From: Nilaparvata lugens
Taxonomy: Eukaryota > Arthropoda > Insecta > Hemiptera > Delphacidae
Direction of reading: 5' to 3'
NCBI RefSeq assembly: GCF_014356525.2
Contig: NC_052511.1
Span: forward strand, 8,526,500 to 8,590,499
DNA length: 64,000 bases
Each line of letters begins with the position of its first letter. Position 1 is the stretch's first letter. Below are positions 27,801 to 42,800 of this stretch, one piece after another. The notes under the pieces were generated by a model. The model saw nothing but the letters and a program-made list of their open reading frames with translations, searched no databases and had not been told where the DNA came from. The translations under genes and the position numbers were made by a program.

Positions 27801-30800
27801 CACACTCCGATGTCGGTTCGGCACCCAACCCGCGCATCCAGAACCGCGCGCCAGTTGTTAGGCTGGGGCGCTAAGTCTTGGGGCGCAGCTGGCGCGGCGG
27901 TGTACAGCCTCAGCCTCTCCTCCACCTGGCGAAGCCGACGTAGGGCCCTCCTCTTCTGGGTTCGGCGGCCGGCTCGGTTCCTCCTAGGCATCGGCTGGGT
28001 AGTAGACAAGGAAGACACCTCAGGTTGCGGTTAGTCTCGCCGTGGTTCCCTCATTGGCCTGCTCGCTGCTCTGCTCCTGGTCTCGGTAGTGGTCTCGGCT
28101 GGTAGTGGTCTCTGGTAGTGGTCTCTTCTGGCTCTTCAGTGGAAGGCTGCTAGTGAGCAAGTGCTATCGAGGGTAGCTGAGTAGCCCCCTTTTATTCACA
28201 GTCCCCGAGTTCACCTGCGCTGCTATTGGCCGGCGGTGCTCGGCCAATAGAAACGCAGGAACGGGTGGCGGCGACTGAGGCGCACCCTGGTGGCGGGTGG
28301 GTCAACCACTCATTTGGTTGATGCATGGCGTGGGGAGCAGAGCAGAGCGGCAGGCTGAAAGGTAGCGAACGCGAGGGAGGTATCAAGATTCTATTAGATT
28401 AAACATAACTTATCATACACATGATGAACATATGTGTTTGTCAAGTTCCGTTCAATCTAATAGAATCTATAAGGACGGAAAATAAACATTTTGTTAATAT
28501 ATTTGGTGTAAACGCAGCTACACTACTTCACTTCTACTACCTTTTCTACAATTTATACAATTTCACTGACCTTTTCAATTTCTTCATCAGGCAGTTTTTG
28601 AGCACGCAGTTCAGAGATGAGTCGCTCTCTAAAATGAAGAAACCAGCCTCGTGTTTCCTTCTCTAAAATCGAAACTAAAATCGGAAGAGCTTTCTTCATA
28701 ATATCTTTACTATACAGTCTCAAATCCAGTTCAACGCCCTGAAACAAACAACATTGAAAATTGGAGAAATATTATCTAGAGAAGCTTTTTCAAAAGAAAT
28801 ATAAACTCAAGGAAAGTACAATAGAAATTATGCTTCAAGTCAAGAGTCGAAATAATAATATCAATGTGGAAATAATATCACGAAATATGATTCAAATAAT
28901 GGATATATTAACTGAATTACATGATACAACCACCAGCATAAGAAGGTACCCTAGTTCACGAGTACCATCTTGGTATACAAAGTAGGTTAGATTTGGTATA
29001 CTGTCTTTTATATTGATTTTGCTAGGACTAATTCAATCAGATTGAATTATATTATAAAAACAGCACCGCATAAGATACAGCTCGATCAAGAATGAAATAA
29101 TATCAAATACAGTATTATTGAATGAAAAAGACTAAGAAATTGTCAAAAAACCACTGATTTATTGATAATTAGAAAGACCGGTTTCGGTTATTACACCATT
29201 GTCAATCTCTGATAAACTCAGTAATAAATCTGTGTTTTTTTGACAATTTCTTAGTATTTTTCATTCAATATGAATAATTACCACAATATCAACATCTCAA
29301 CTACACAAAAAAGAAATACAGTATTAGAATTTTACAAGGGACTAGGAATGCAAATTGTATAATCTTTGGATTTTCGTTTACTAATCATTACAAATTATGT
29401 ACTATATTTGACTATGTATAAACTTGAAGCTATTGATCTTCACTCCAAGATTATTTATAACTTAGCTCTTGAATTTCTTGAATTAGTATAGAGTACATTG
29501 TTAATTTATCCTTTATTCATTTTCACGTACACTTCACAATGAAATTATTGGGAGAGAAAAAACAAGATTAAACTCGTGCAACTAGGACTTACTCTAGTCT
29601 TATTCTATGGTATTTGTGAGCTTGAACCTAGAAATAAGTCTCTACTTTTTGCATAATTAAAATTAATCACTTGAAAAAAATTGAATTACCTTTGGTGTTA
29701 GAAATAAATACGGTATTGGTACGGGAGGATGGGAGGCTTCACGTTCCACTTCAAATTTTTCGGTGGCAGCTCTTTTCAACTGACGACGTACAAATCCACA
29801 TAATAACTCTAACGAATCTTCAAATTCTCTCTGCAACAAAACCATTACATCAAACACAACAAACGATGAATCAATAGCAAGAATTATCTTAGAAACCCAC
29901 ATTTCTAACCATCAGTTTGTATTTACCAAAAAATAATTGCCAGATATTTATTTATTGTACAAAATACTACAATCATAATAATAATTATGACATTGAAGGA
30001 AAAACTAGACTGAGCCTGTACTATTCCTCTCCATAAATTTTGATAAAAAGTTAATGTTGTCCAAAGGTTGAGGTTATGTAATCACATACTGCTTAAAAAT
30101 TTATTTGATATTGTATCTAATCAAGTATCGGTGAGCAATTTCAAATTTGATCAGTGGTAGAGCTTCCGTTGCTGTTCGTGGTTCAATTGATGAATGAAAT
30201 TAGGTTGTTAAATCAATCTTACTAATGAGATGCTTGAGACGTCAACGATGCCAATTTATTAACGTCTGAAATCTAATACTTAATTACCTGAACGTGATCT
30301 GAATATTTATTGAGATTGGGACATGTATTGAATTAATATCGATAGTATCTATCAATAGAGCACAGCTGCGCAATTGTTTGAATTTGCATAGCATGACACA
30401 GAATAATTTATAAAGAATCATGGAGATTAAGTTCCGGTTGCACGAAAGCCGGTTAAATTTTAATCGTGATTGATTTCACGAGAACCAAACAGAGAAGCAT
30501 AATTTCCAAAAAAGCCTTCTCTGGTTGGTTTTTGTGAATTGATCACGTTTAAAATTTAACCTGCATGATTTCCGAAAGAGCCTTCTCTGATTGGTTCTTG
30601 TAAAATTGATTACGATTAAAATTTAACCGGCTTTTGTGCAACCGGGCTTAAGAGAGAAATATAATGAAAAAAGTGGATAACTCACCCTACAAACCAGTTC
30701 TGCCACAAGATAGCGGCATCTTTCCTCTCTGAGTTTAGCGTCCAGGTTATGAGCAAGCAGTGATGGCACACCAATCAGAATATCTGAAAATCGAAAATTT

Positions 30801-33800
30801 CCTCATTACAAGTCCTAAATTAATATTGAATAATATCGTAGATATTAGTTGGTTGAGATATCCGTTCTTCTAGTATATATATTTTTTAAATCAAATTTTG
30901 AAGTGATTTTTCTTTTATAGAGAGAATTTGTGAATAAGCTACCCTATACGCAATGAAAACTGAAATTGGAAAATTCACTGATTCGAAGGTTCAACCACAA
31001 TTAGATTTTTCAAGGCTCTTCGCTTGCATACGTCCAAAGAGACTAGGTAATAACGTTCAGGTCTCACTGCTTAGACGAGCTGTCCAGTCGAACCTGTTTG
31101 ATGAGACGTAAGGATAGATCCAGGCCTCTAGTGACTGAGCGATATAATGGGCGAGAGTCATAACAATTATTATCAACACAATAATTTGTGGACAGTAGCT
31201 CTCATAGAAATTTATTTCTAGCTGAATTGAATTTTTTATTGTCGTTGAACACATAGTGCAATAGACATAGTCATCAGGAAACATAAAACATACAACAGTC
31301 ACACAGACAGATACAAAATAAAGCGTTTCACAGAATTCAATAAGGAGTCGGAACACATATCACAATAACTTCAACAAAAAATGAGTTCTATACATAAATG
31401 ATACATGAATAGATATAGCCTATGAATATATTTGAACAGTGGAATAAATCATAAAAAAGAAAGGCTCTCTATACTCAAGTCATTCCATTCTTGGAGTGAA
31501 TATAGTGGTTTGGATTTCAGGAACTTGTACATTATAGTTTTAAATTTTCTAAAACTAACATCTCTAGCATCTAATGGTAACTTATTAAATAATTTTATAC
31601 TCATATACTCAAAGTTCATTTGAGTCTTAGTCAATCTAGCCTGCGTTACCTGCAGCTGATTCCTATTTCTTGTGATGTGACTATGTATATCGCTTCTTTG
31701 CATTAATTTATCGAGATTACCTTTAGCAAAGAGCAAACAATTAAGAATGAATAGACACGGTACAGTGAGTATTCCTAGTCTTACAAAATGATCCCTACAA
31801 GACTCAGTGGATGGGATGCCAATCATTCTTTCAGAGCCTTCTTTTGCCACAGTAATACATCTTTAGCACCAGGAGCATTACCCCAGATCAGAATTCCATA
31901 TAACAAATGAACATGGAAAAAAGCATAATAGGCATTGATGACCAAATCAAAGCTGGTACAATATTTCAACTTGCCAAGTAAATATGTCACTCTAGATAAA
32001 CGTTTACAGAGGTTCATAGTATGAGTATCCCAGCTGTTTTCCCTGTCGTCAAAATTTACAGTTGCAGAAGTCTTCAGGGTGGTTGATGTCAGCTAATTTG
32101 GGACTTATTTGCTCGACTCGTAAATAACAGTTCATGATACAGATGCTTTCATTGATACTGAATCAGGTAGGCCTACTATAATAATATTGATGTGCAGTCT
32201 ATGACAAAGATGTTGAGTTTGTTACTGTGAATTGGTTTTGCTGCTCCAAGATCCTCCCACATGATCTCGGCTCCCAGGCCAGAACATACTATAATCATAC
32301 AGAGAATATAACATAAGAAGATATCCCATTGTATAGGGCGTTTACGAGTATGCTTGTATGTTTCGTATTGTTAAGTTTCGTATGTTCCAAATTTTTACTG
32401 TTAACTCAAGCTGGTAGTCCCAGAAGTCTTCTTTGTGCAGCCATGTGACACTGGTAGTCTCTCTTAACCTAGCTCCGCAGTGCAGGCTGGATGCTTGTCT
32501 GACTCGGACTAGGCGCTGAGACAGCAAGTAATAGCAGCGTTGGTGGGAATGCGAGCGGCCGCAGTAACATCTTCCACCCAGAAATGGTCGGCGTAGTTCC
32601 GCTTAGCGGACAGACGAAAGATCAATCCAGTCGGTTATTTGATCCCTCCAGCCAGGCTCAGCCAAGCAGCCGAGACAATAGAACAATGGAGTGACGGTCT
32701 TATTCGCGTTCATCAGCAGTTTTCTTTCTCACGACTATTTTATTTTTGTGTGTCAATAATAACCCCAGTCACCAGTAAAAAGTTTCCAGAACGAATCTGC
32801 AATCAGAATTTCTCTATCACGAAAAATAACGAAAAAAACCCAGCTGTTGATCTTCCGGCAACTGTTAACAGTCATCCTGCAATGCGGCCGAAACACTTCC
32901 AAGCCAGACACCCATCTCAAATGACAACAACGCCAAGCTGTGAGAAACCATCCTGCACTGCGGCGCTAGGTTTACTGTGCCGTTCTTACACTCTCACCCA
33001 ACCAAAAGTAATCATCGACACTAGCAGGGGCGTAGCGAAGGGGGGGTTTCTAGGTTACAACCCTACAACTCCCCCCCCCCAATGATCTCGAAAAAGAGAC
33101 CCAAAAAATTAAATTATCCCCCACCCAACAAAATCCACTAGATGAAGTCTATATGGAGAACAACATTTTTGGTAAATCCTCCTCCATTTCAAATTCCTGG
33201 CTACACTACTGGACAGAATAGTCGACAGTATTCGGCTACAGATAGCAATAAATCGGCTTGAAATTGGAACATGGACTATATTGGAGCATGGGATATCTTT
33301 TTATGCTATCTTTTATCTAGGCTATCACATTAAAATAGATTATAAACTGACCGAGAAGTTTGAGAGCACCGGTAACGAATGAGGCGAGCGCCTGCGACAG
33401 GCTGAAGAAGTGCGACACGAGCCTCGCCCGCGCCGTGATGAGGATGAATCGCAGCGCCAGTGCCAGGTCGTCGAGCAGCGAGTCTCTCGTTCGCTCCGTG
33501 CCCTTCTGTAGCAGTCCGCTCAGCCGCCATTTGTGCGTTTGCCCGGCAAAATTCAAACTCGGCACCTCGAACTCACTAAAACAAAACAGGCACTTCAAAT
33601 ACCCCCACAAATTCAAAATATATTATTAATTCTATTCTTGACAATCATAATATTCCAAGTTCTTGGCCGTTAATCTAACCCAACTAACATTGTATCAAAT
33701 TTCACTTCAACAGTGATGACTAAAAATGTCATCACTTTTGTGTTTGTAAACACTTAGGGCCATTTTCCAAGCTCAGGATTTGGCTAAGTTCTAGACTTTA

Positions 33801-36800
33801 AACAGCTGGAGTTAGAAAATTGGCTTTCCGAAACGGGGCATAGTCGTAGTCACGTAATTATAGTCACGATTGAATTAATTAAAAAAAAACTAGAAAATTG
33901 AACACAAAATAAAATAAAGAGAAAATAGTGCAAAGTTTCAGCTATTTTGAATTATTTAGGGATGTTTAATTTTGTCAAGAAAACTATATAAATGAGAAAA
34001 TAAAAACTTCGACTACTGTGATAAAAGCTGCAACTACACCCCGTTTTGGAAAGCCAATTTTCTGACTCCAGCTGTTTTGAGTCTAGAACTTGGCTAAATC
34101 CCGAGTTCAGAAACCGGCCGTAGGGCCGGTTACAGAGCTCGACCGACCGTCAGTGCGTACGTCAGTCGCGCTTGTCTTTCCATAGATATTCCATGTATCC
34201 GTACAGAGCAGGACTGACAGCACGCATGCGTACGGTCAGTATCATGCGTTTTATACAGCGTACGAAGACCATCGGTCAAGCTCGTGCGCATCCGTTCCAT
34301 CGGTCGACTGACGCGCTAATGAAACAATTAATAGAAGCTTTCAGAGTTGTATTGATCAGTAGCCCGATCGCAACATAACCAATGTGCTGACACCTCTGCC
34401 CGACAATCAGCTGATATTGAATTGAATAGCATAATGAGTGAATTCAATTAATATTGTCATATTTGAATTCAAAGTTTTTCTGTACATTTCTTCAATCATT
34501 TCTAATTTTTTTATTAAAAAATCATATATTATTAATATTATCTACATTTATTTGATCCGTAGCTTAAAATAACTGCAAGTATTCCCAATGGTGATACAAG
34601 CTCGAAATAACTCATCAAAATTTCTGATGGACATTCTGAGGTAGTTGAAAAATGTATCTTCACCCCAAGCAATGATGTATATAATGGTACTAAATTCCCT
34701 TTGAAATGCTCTTTGGGCGACCATCGGGTGAACTTGATATCTACGTCTTTTAATCTTTCGTTTACGAAGATAATAAGCTGCAATAACAATCTGTAAAGGC
34801 GTCCATTTTGTGAGTCAGAAAAACTGATGTATGGTCAGGATGGTGCATACGCACTGACGGTCGGTCGAGCTCTGAATGTGTAAAACTGATTCATCGATGC
34901 GTACGGTCAGGATGGTACATACGCACTGACGGTCGGTCGAGCTCTGTAACCGGCCTAAATGTTTGTGAATTATGGAGGATTTACATTCTTTGTTATTGTT
35001 AAGGTGATATTGTTGTAGGTATCCATATTTAATGAAAACGACTTAATATTGGCAAAACCATCGATTCATTAAAACAATTTGAGATATTAGTATAGATTGT
35101 TACACTAATTATATTTGTAATTCTATTCTTGAACAGTCTTAATATTCTAGTATACTGAGTTTGTTTTTGTTTAATAAATCAAATTGTTTTGACAATAAAG
35201 TTGTTTTCATTCTATTACGATGGCTTTAAAGAGCTGGGCCTCATCTATAGTACCTTCAGTAGCCTACTCAAGTTAATTATTACTCGCAGTATGCTCTGAA
35301 GATAGGGCCTCATCCTTTGAAACACATTTTCATCTTATGAATCATGTAATTGCTGTTGTAAAAGTGAAACTTGGGTCATATCTTCAGAGCGTACTGAATT
35401 GAGTAATAAATGTTCTGAAGATGGGGCCCAGTAGTACTTTGAAACTGACTCTGTAATTCACACACTCAAGTACATTAGTAAAGGTCGATTAATCGAAATA
35501 TCATGACTAAGTATGATTTTAGGGGATAATGATAATTATGGAAGTACAGTAATAATTATCACAGAAAACGGAGGAAGCCATCTTTTATAGGCATCATCAA
35601 GATAATCGTCAGCTAAACTGAGCCCAACAGAAGTCTCAGTATTGCGGGCTTTCTAGGGTATTTTAGTGCTGTGCCGGCTCTCAGAGAGTTGACCGTCTAT
35701 TCAACTACAAGTTTTCAAAAGAGTCGTATAATCTTGAATAAAAAAGTTTTAGAAGGAAACATTTTGACATAAAATAAAAAAGACTTGGTCACAACTTATA
35801 TGTCAGTGTGAATTTTTCAATAGCATGAAATGATTGAACTTGAAATACTGTTGATCACAACATCATACATATATATTAATTATCATATAATCATAAAAGA
35901 TAGTATTATTCGAACATAAATCATTCCTTCAATTCCTGACGTTTACTAAAAGCTCCTATGCTTTAAACAATAGCGTAAGTAGATATCCCATGGTATAGGG
36001 CGTTTATGTCGTAACTTTTACTGTTATCTCAAGCCGATTACTGTCGATTATTGTCGATTTTTACTGTTTTTTCTCAAGCCGATTACTGTCGATTATTATC
36101 AAAATTACTGTAAAGAAATTATCGTATAAATAATGATGAGAATAAGTGTGAAAATTTGAAGCATGCATGTAACAATTTCCAACTACTATTACTGATTGGA
36201 ACAATAAAGAAGCTTTAATTACAACGAAAAATAACGATTACAATGTTTGCACTTGTAGGATAGATGAGTGCTGAAATTTGAATGAAAATGGATCTTCGTG
36301 TATTTCTCTCAGATCAATAATAGTTTCTATACTACTTAATCTGTGTTTACACCTTAGACCAGTTATAGAATAGACACGCCCCATTGTATATTCATACTGA
36401 AAGTCGATGAAGCCAACATCTCCTGCCATATTGCCTCATCGTGACGTCAGCATTATATAATATATAATTATAAATTCTTAATTATATAATTTTAGTTCTT
36501 TAATAATTTACTTACATCTGAAATAGTCACAATCTGCTATAGAAAACAATGTAAACAAACTCTACAGAAAAGTTTTCTATATGATGCTGACGTCACAATG
36601 GGGCGATATGGTAGTAGATGTTGGCTTCATCGACTTTTAGTATGGGGCGTGTCTATTCTATAACTGGTCTAAGGTTTACACCAAATCTATGTAGATTCTA
36701 TTAGATTGAACATAACTTATCATACACATGATGAACATATGTGTTTGTCAAGTTCCGTTCAAACAAATAGCATAGAGAAACAATAGCGTAAGTAGATATC

Positions 36801-39800
36801 CCTTGGTATAGGGAGTTTATGTCGTAACTTTTACTGTTATCTCAAGCCGATTACTTTCGATTATTGTCGATTTTTACTGTTTTGTTTGGGTGAGAGTGTA
36901 TGAACGGCACAATATGAGAGACTACCAGTGTCACACAGCTTGACGGGAAATAACTATGTGGATTAACGGCTTGAGATAACAGTGAAAGTTAAGACATAAA
37001 CTCCCTATACCATGGGATATCTACTTACGCTATTGTTTCTCTATGCTAATAGAATCTATAAGGATTAAGTTATTAACTTGGTGTAAACGCAGCTTTAATG
37101 TGAATCCACAATCTTTTTTACAAGTTAGAATTCTAATATGCATATTTTTCACTTTGAAATTTAAATTTTCCATACAAAAATGTGTTACAATGGTTTATTT
37201 TCGCATCAGTACTAAAACTCGAATTTTGTGTATAAAGAATCAGTAAGACACCTTTTGTCATTCAACTATTTATCCCCCATCACTTACAACTTTTAAAATT
37301 ACTCGTAATGTCGGAATTGAGATGGTGTCACAATTAGTTCGTTGATAGCTAATTTATGGATTATTTACTGGAAAATGAGCTAGAATATAATTTTATTACA
37401 GTACTCCAAATTGCTATAAAATATATTATACAATGCATTATTGCTAAGTTTTAAAGCATGACTAACTGAGCCATAAATAGCTTCAAAACTTAATTTTTCC
37501 TTTGAAATTTTTCATTTGTTTTTGCGAGGCTGGCGGGCCTTCTGGTACATTCAAAAGTAAAAATTATTGACATTAAATTATTTTTCCTACAGTTACGTTG
37601 AAAAGTGGTCATTCCTGCACTGATTACAGAACGCAAAGAATCACTTTTCCGCTCTAGTGCGGGAAAAATTTTTTCTGCACTCCAGATTTGCAACATGGCA
37701 ACGCAAAATAGTTAGTAGGTTATATGGAGCACCAGTGCAGCAAAATCAAAATGAAGTTGGTAACAGTGACTGTGGTATAGTGAGGTGCACGTTATAATAA
37801 TAACGATGGACAACGAGGACAGCCACCACATGAGTGACAGCCGCCCCTTCATTCAAACACTACTACATTATTCAATTTTATTTATTAATAATAAAATTAC
37901 ACAGAAAAAACATTTGATGGATTTCAGGGAATTTTACCCATAATTACCCACTTTTCATATTCAATGGTAACTGTAGGAAAAATTTTAATGTGAAATACGT
38001 GCGCAAAGTTCCTCTGCTGCACTCAACAAACCATTCCGCCCCCGCCTACGGCTCGGGCGTAAACGTTTCTTTCGGTGCAGCAAACTGTCACTTTGCGCAC
38101 TAGTTGCACGAATAACTATTTTCCCACCAGTTTCCATCACAAGTTCTACGATTTCTCGTGATGGTATGGAATTGAGATGGTTTCTTGGATGGCTGATTTT
38201 ATGAATTATTTCAAATTTCAACATTTCAAATTACAGAGTACAGAATTATTGTATAAACATAATTTGAAATTGATTGAAAAGATTTCAAGTTTCAAGAGGT
38301 TTACAGCAAATTTCTGCACATCATCAATTATTTTTGATAATTTGAAAATCAAGCTAATTTCAAAAGAGGTGTAATACAGTACACTATTCTGCACACCATC
38401 ATTTATTATTCATTTATAAATTGATACATACAATATAATTCTTAACTATGAATGATTGGGGAAGGAACAACAGGCTTAAAGCCCAAAACTGTTCCTTTCT
38501 CAAATTTAGATAGAAATTGTCCAAAAATAGGTCATGTTTACACTTCATGATTAATATTTAGAGTGCAAATATTTATAAACTAGAATTCACCATCAATCAA
38601 TCTATGGAAAATTGAAATTTGAAAATACTGAATTTCAATTTGTCTTCAAGAGAAATACATGACGAGGAGATGATTTTCTAGCAGGGCAACCTGGATAAAA
38701 GCGAACCAAATAAATTGCAAATTTTTGACAAGAAACAATTGACAGGCTCTGACATGAGAATGCAGATTGACATACCCAGTTTTCCTTATGTTCACCAACT
38801 GACTACTATTCAACGCCTTCGGCTTCCCAAACTTATCCTTGTGCAAGCTTTGCAGGAACAAAACACACTCAAGTCAGCTTGTTCAACTTTCAACTTTCAA
38901 CTACTTACTACAACTGTGTCAGTACAACAACACACACTAACACATACACAGTAGGACAAAGTCAATAAAAAACAGTAGGCTATTTACATGTAAATGAAAT
39001 GTGGAAAATTGAACGACACAGATGAAAAATGTTATTCATGATCTAGTAGTGAAAGTTTCCACACAAAAGCTGACATTAGAATCTATAGTGAGAAGATTTA
39101 AATAAATAAGAAACTTAATATTCTACTGGTAGATTTATATGAAACAAAAGCTGGGTTTACACCAAAGTTATTAACAAAATGTTGATAACTTAATCCTTAT
39201 AGATTCTATTAGATTGAACGAAACTTGACAAACACATATGTTCATCATGTGTATGATAAGTTATGTTTAATCTAATAGAATCTATAAGGATTAAGTTATT
39301 AACATTTTGATAATAACTTTGGTGTAAACTCAGCTTTATATGAATAATATTTCAATAGAGACATAACCTAAATATACGGACAATTCATAAGAAATAAAAT
39401 ACTTTTTGGGTAATTAATTTTCTTCTAAATTTTTGTTTGCTTAATCCAACAAAAACTGAAGAACAGTAATATTTTAATATTAATTCATTCAATATTTTAT
39501 TGAAGAACACGTAAGGTTACATTTAAATATATAAAAACTGACTTGCAGCATACCAAAAAAATGCTCTTGTCAATGCAATTTAATAATATTTTATTTTGGA
39601 TCGGTAGTTGTGCTCATTCAAATAACAATGAAGAATAGATTTCGCAGGCACTCTACGTGTATTATCTGTTGCTAAGTGTTGGAAGGTGTTAGTACCTTGG
39701 GAATTTAGAATTTGTCTGTACTTCAAGATATGAAAACAGAAATGAGAGGGATACTTCACTGAGTTTCTTTTATTGATCTTATCTTCTCAGAAAATTTAAC

Positions 39801-42800
39801 AAGATAGATTAGGTTTAGTTGCATTCATTTAATAGGGGTTTCACTAATTAATATTTCCCGCATGAATTTCTATATTGCTTGGATACAATTTTTTGGTAGG
39901 AATTGTCTCTGGATATTATTGAATATGTTAACTTCAATGTTAAGTTCATCTGGTTTACTTCATTGAAATGATATTTTATTCACAATTTTCATTTTAAAAT
40001 ATATGAATGAATGAATCATTATGATGATATATTGAGAACCCTTCAACGATAATTAACTGAATATAAGGCAGGAAAAATTAAATGGATGGAAGATGAAAGG
40101 TGGTAAAAACAGAATATCGAAAAATCTTATACTAAATTCTGCGACCAAGTAGGCTAAATAATGTTGGTAATTTAATAATTGAACCTCTACTCTAGTCCTG
40201 GTTAATTATTATTGATAGTTACACTCTTGATCAGAACTTATGAGGCTGAAAGATAATTAGTAAAACTGTAACTCAATTGTGAACTATTTAGAAAAACTTT
40301 CCATTGCAATATGGGTTCTACAATTTTGAGTCACTACTCATACAAATCCAATGCAATGCAGTTTCAAAAATATTGTGCTGACAATGCCAAAATGCAATTT
40401 TTATTATAACTTGTGCGAGTGCTAGAACTAAAACTACTAGTTAGAATGGAAAATTGTGGGATTTTATTAATCTTATTTGAATAGAGAATTTTCTCAACAA
40501 TAAGGGACAGTCATCATGGAAGAGATCTTCAAGGGTAATATTTTTTAATTTGTTCAAATTGCATTCAAGCATAATATTCGAATATGATTAATTTGTTCAA
40601 CCAGAAGAGAACCTGATTGTAATTTCTTCACTTTTTGTCCATTATTCACAACAAGCATGAATAAGGTAGATCTGGATCTACTACAACTAAATTAACCATT
40701 TGTAACGTTATTAAGATTGGAGATCCTCAAAAATATACTAACTAGAGATGCACATTTTTAGCAAATTTACAGTAGGCCTAACATTGCATTTAGATTGAGA
40801 TAATAATGTAGAAATAAGGAGATGATTGAAAAGTGCTTACTATTGGAAATAGCGAGAAAACTTATAATACTGAAAATCATTTACAAAAAGTAACAACTTT
40901 CAATTATGAATGAGTTTCAGCAGGAAAAATGTGTTTATGTACAAGATGAAAAATGAAATGATTCTTGTCTACTGAAACAGTTCTAATCCTCATCTATAAA
41001 AATTCGACAAAAAGGTTTTCAATTTGAAAAAATACATCTATGGTATTGTGTTTGTTTGTTTTTTTCAATTATAAAAAAGTAGAATTTGATTGATAAAAAA
41101 AGCTTCCCAAGGTGAATGGAGGATAACTCATGATAGAGTTATAGATAACATATTTAGAGTAATCACAAAATCATTCTCAAACGACGAACCTAAAAAATTT
41201 ATATAAACTGAAAATAAAACAGCTAGGATCTCATAGATTAAAAAAGTGGAGCCTAGAAGATGATAATTCATGTATATGATAGTATTGTGTGTACTATTAG
41301 GAAAATGATTTATAAAAATCCTGTTAAGTATGACGAATCAAGGGATTTGTATTATTAGGGATTCAAAAAATTTGCATTCGCTTCAATCTGAAATATATTA
41401 AAATTCAAATTATATAAATCTTTTTAGTATTCTATGGTAATGAATGTTTGGTAGATTCTACGTATTCAGTTCAGATTTATCAACTGCAATGGTTTAAAAG
41501 AACTATTTATGCTTCAGCCCTGATCTAATTTGAAATGTTAATGAAGAACAACAAGATTTTATACGAGTAAATCAAATAAATAATAGAAGTGACAATTTTT
41601 TATTTTGAAAATACTGTTACAATTGGGATATTAATTACTACCATAACAAGATATTTATGCAAGTATATTAAACATGATCTGAAATCTGTGAAACTTCATA
41701 ATACAACACTCAAGTTAAACTGAAAAAAATAAATTAACTAATAAATCTGATAAATTTGAAATGATTGTAGTACATACATTTTTTGGACTCAAAATAGTGT
41801 GTGAATTGAGTTATCATTTACATAACCTCTAGACTGTGTATTCCAAATTAAGGTTTAAAGCAGTTTTGGGCGAATGCCTGTTGTTTTTACTTGCATTGTA
41901 TCTATTGTACCGTATATGAATAAATGAAATGAAATGAAACAAAAATACCATGAGATCATTTTTATTTGAAAGTTGTCTTTCGTTGAATGCTAAGAATTTT
42001 TAAGGAAACCTATCTAAAATCGGATCATTGACAAACGTGAGTATTTTTGAACAATCAAGCATAGTTGAGTAAAGTAATATCTAACAAGTGAGACTACAAA
42101 ACGTCCATCTTCAACATCCCAGGAGTTGTTCTAAATCGCCGAAAACCTTCATTAATTTTCCGGCCGGGTTGGTCTAGTGGTAAGGAGCGTTACAAACTTC
42201 GGTCTGCTAGCACCGCCTGGTTCGTGGGTTCGAATCCCGCCGATGGCATGGACATTTGTTTATCTAATAATTCACCAACGCACTTTCCATTACCCACACC
42301 CAAGCAAAAAAGCTCATGTGGGCATCATTCACAATAAAAACATAGAAAAGTAATCTAATTACGTTTTCAAACTGAAACCAGTATTTTTCACAGTGATTAT
42401 ACTTCTAAGAATTATTGAAGACAAACATATTTGAGAGAAATTTTAAATCGTAAGCTAGTGTCATTTTAACCTAATTGCAAGATACAAAATCCTACGACCA
42501 TAAATGGATGTCAATTTGTAATTTCCTTGGTCATTTTAAACCATTCAAGTACCTACTGAGTAGCCTACTGTAATGTGTTGAACCTACACAAAAACGCCAG
42601 AAATTGTAAATCCTCTAAGAGTGCTAACCGAGCCTAGTTGTGGCAATACAATTGCAAATGTACTGTAATGCACATTTGGTGATTGTGAGGAGTGAGAGGA
42701 GATAGACACTACACTCACCCTCTCTCTCTGAGCGACTCCAGCTGCTTCCCGGTGAGGCGGCGCGGCTCGCCGCTCGAGTCGACTGCAACCGCGTCCAACT

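Larger units (their letters stand above)
27342..28385 (-). mobile_element. GC-rich insert of unknown class inside a MITE
   Basis: This is a block of about 1.04 kb that is visibly far richer in GC than everything around it. It interrupts a foldback MITE between its cttat and ctattag sequences and is flanked by a 5-bp direct repeat AGATT (27337-27341 and 28386-28390). Terminal inverted similarity is only about four bases (GATA). On the minus strand it has promoter-like elements, a leader, one ORF and a tandem 3' motif. Because it includes sequence upstream of the TATA box it is not a simple retrocopy of its own mRNA. It lies in intron 8 of the large gene, same strand. Confidence 0.6.
27157..28519. 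mobile_element. MITE family C, two joined copies, one split by the GC-rich insert
   Basis: A left copy is at 27157-27296. A second copy starts at about 27297, is interrupted at 27341, and resumes at 28386-28519 where it ends GGTGTAAACGCAGCT. The GC-rich insert occupies the break. Confidence 0.75.
36340..37094. mobile_element. MITE family C hosting two other MITEs
   Basis: The C element is broken once near its left end by a family O element (36354-36673; GTTTACACC repeated on both sides) and once in its right arm by a family B element (36771-37045). Confidence 0.75.

Noticed and set aside
27342..28385. A histone gene, because of the stem-loop motif
   Set aside because: The ORF has no histone fold sequence; only the 3' signal resembles histones.
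31057..31356. Hydrophobic 99-residue frame on the minus strand
   Set aside because: No family motif or splice link to exons 5 or 6, and it abuts a LINE remnant.
32639..33085. 148-residue plus-strand frame
   Set aside because: It crosses a family B MITE and a small C/G-run repeat; composition is not protein-like.
34538..34789. 83-residue frame with a usual start
   Set aside because: It is a shadow of the Harbinger nuclease fragment, which is in a different frame of the same bases.
42161..42245. A functional tRNA gene
   Set aside because: A and B boxes are present but acceptor and anticodon stems do not form, and a SINE-like tail follows.
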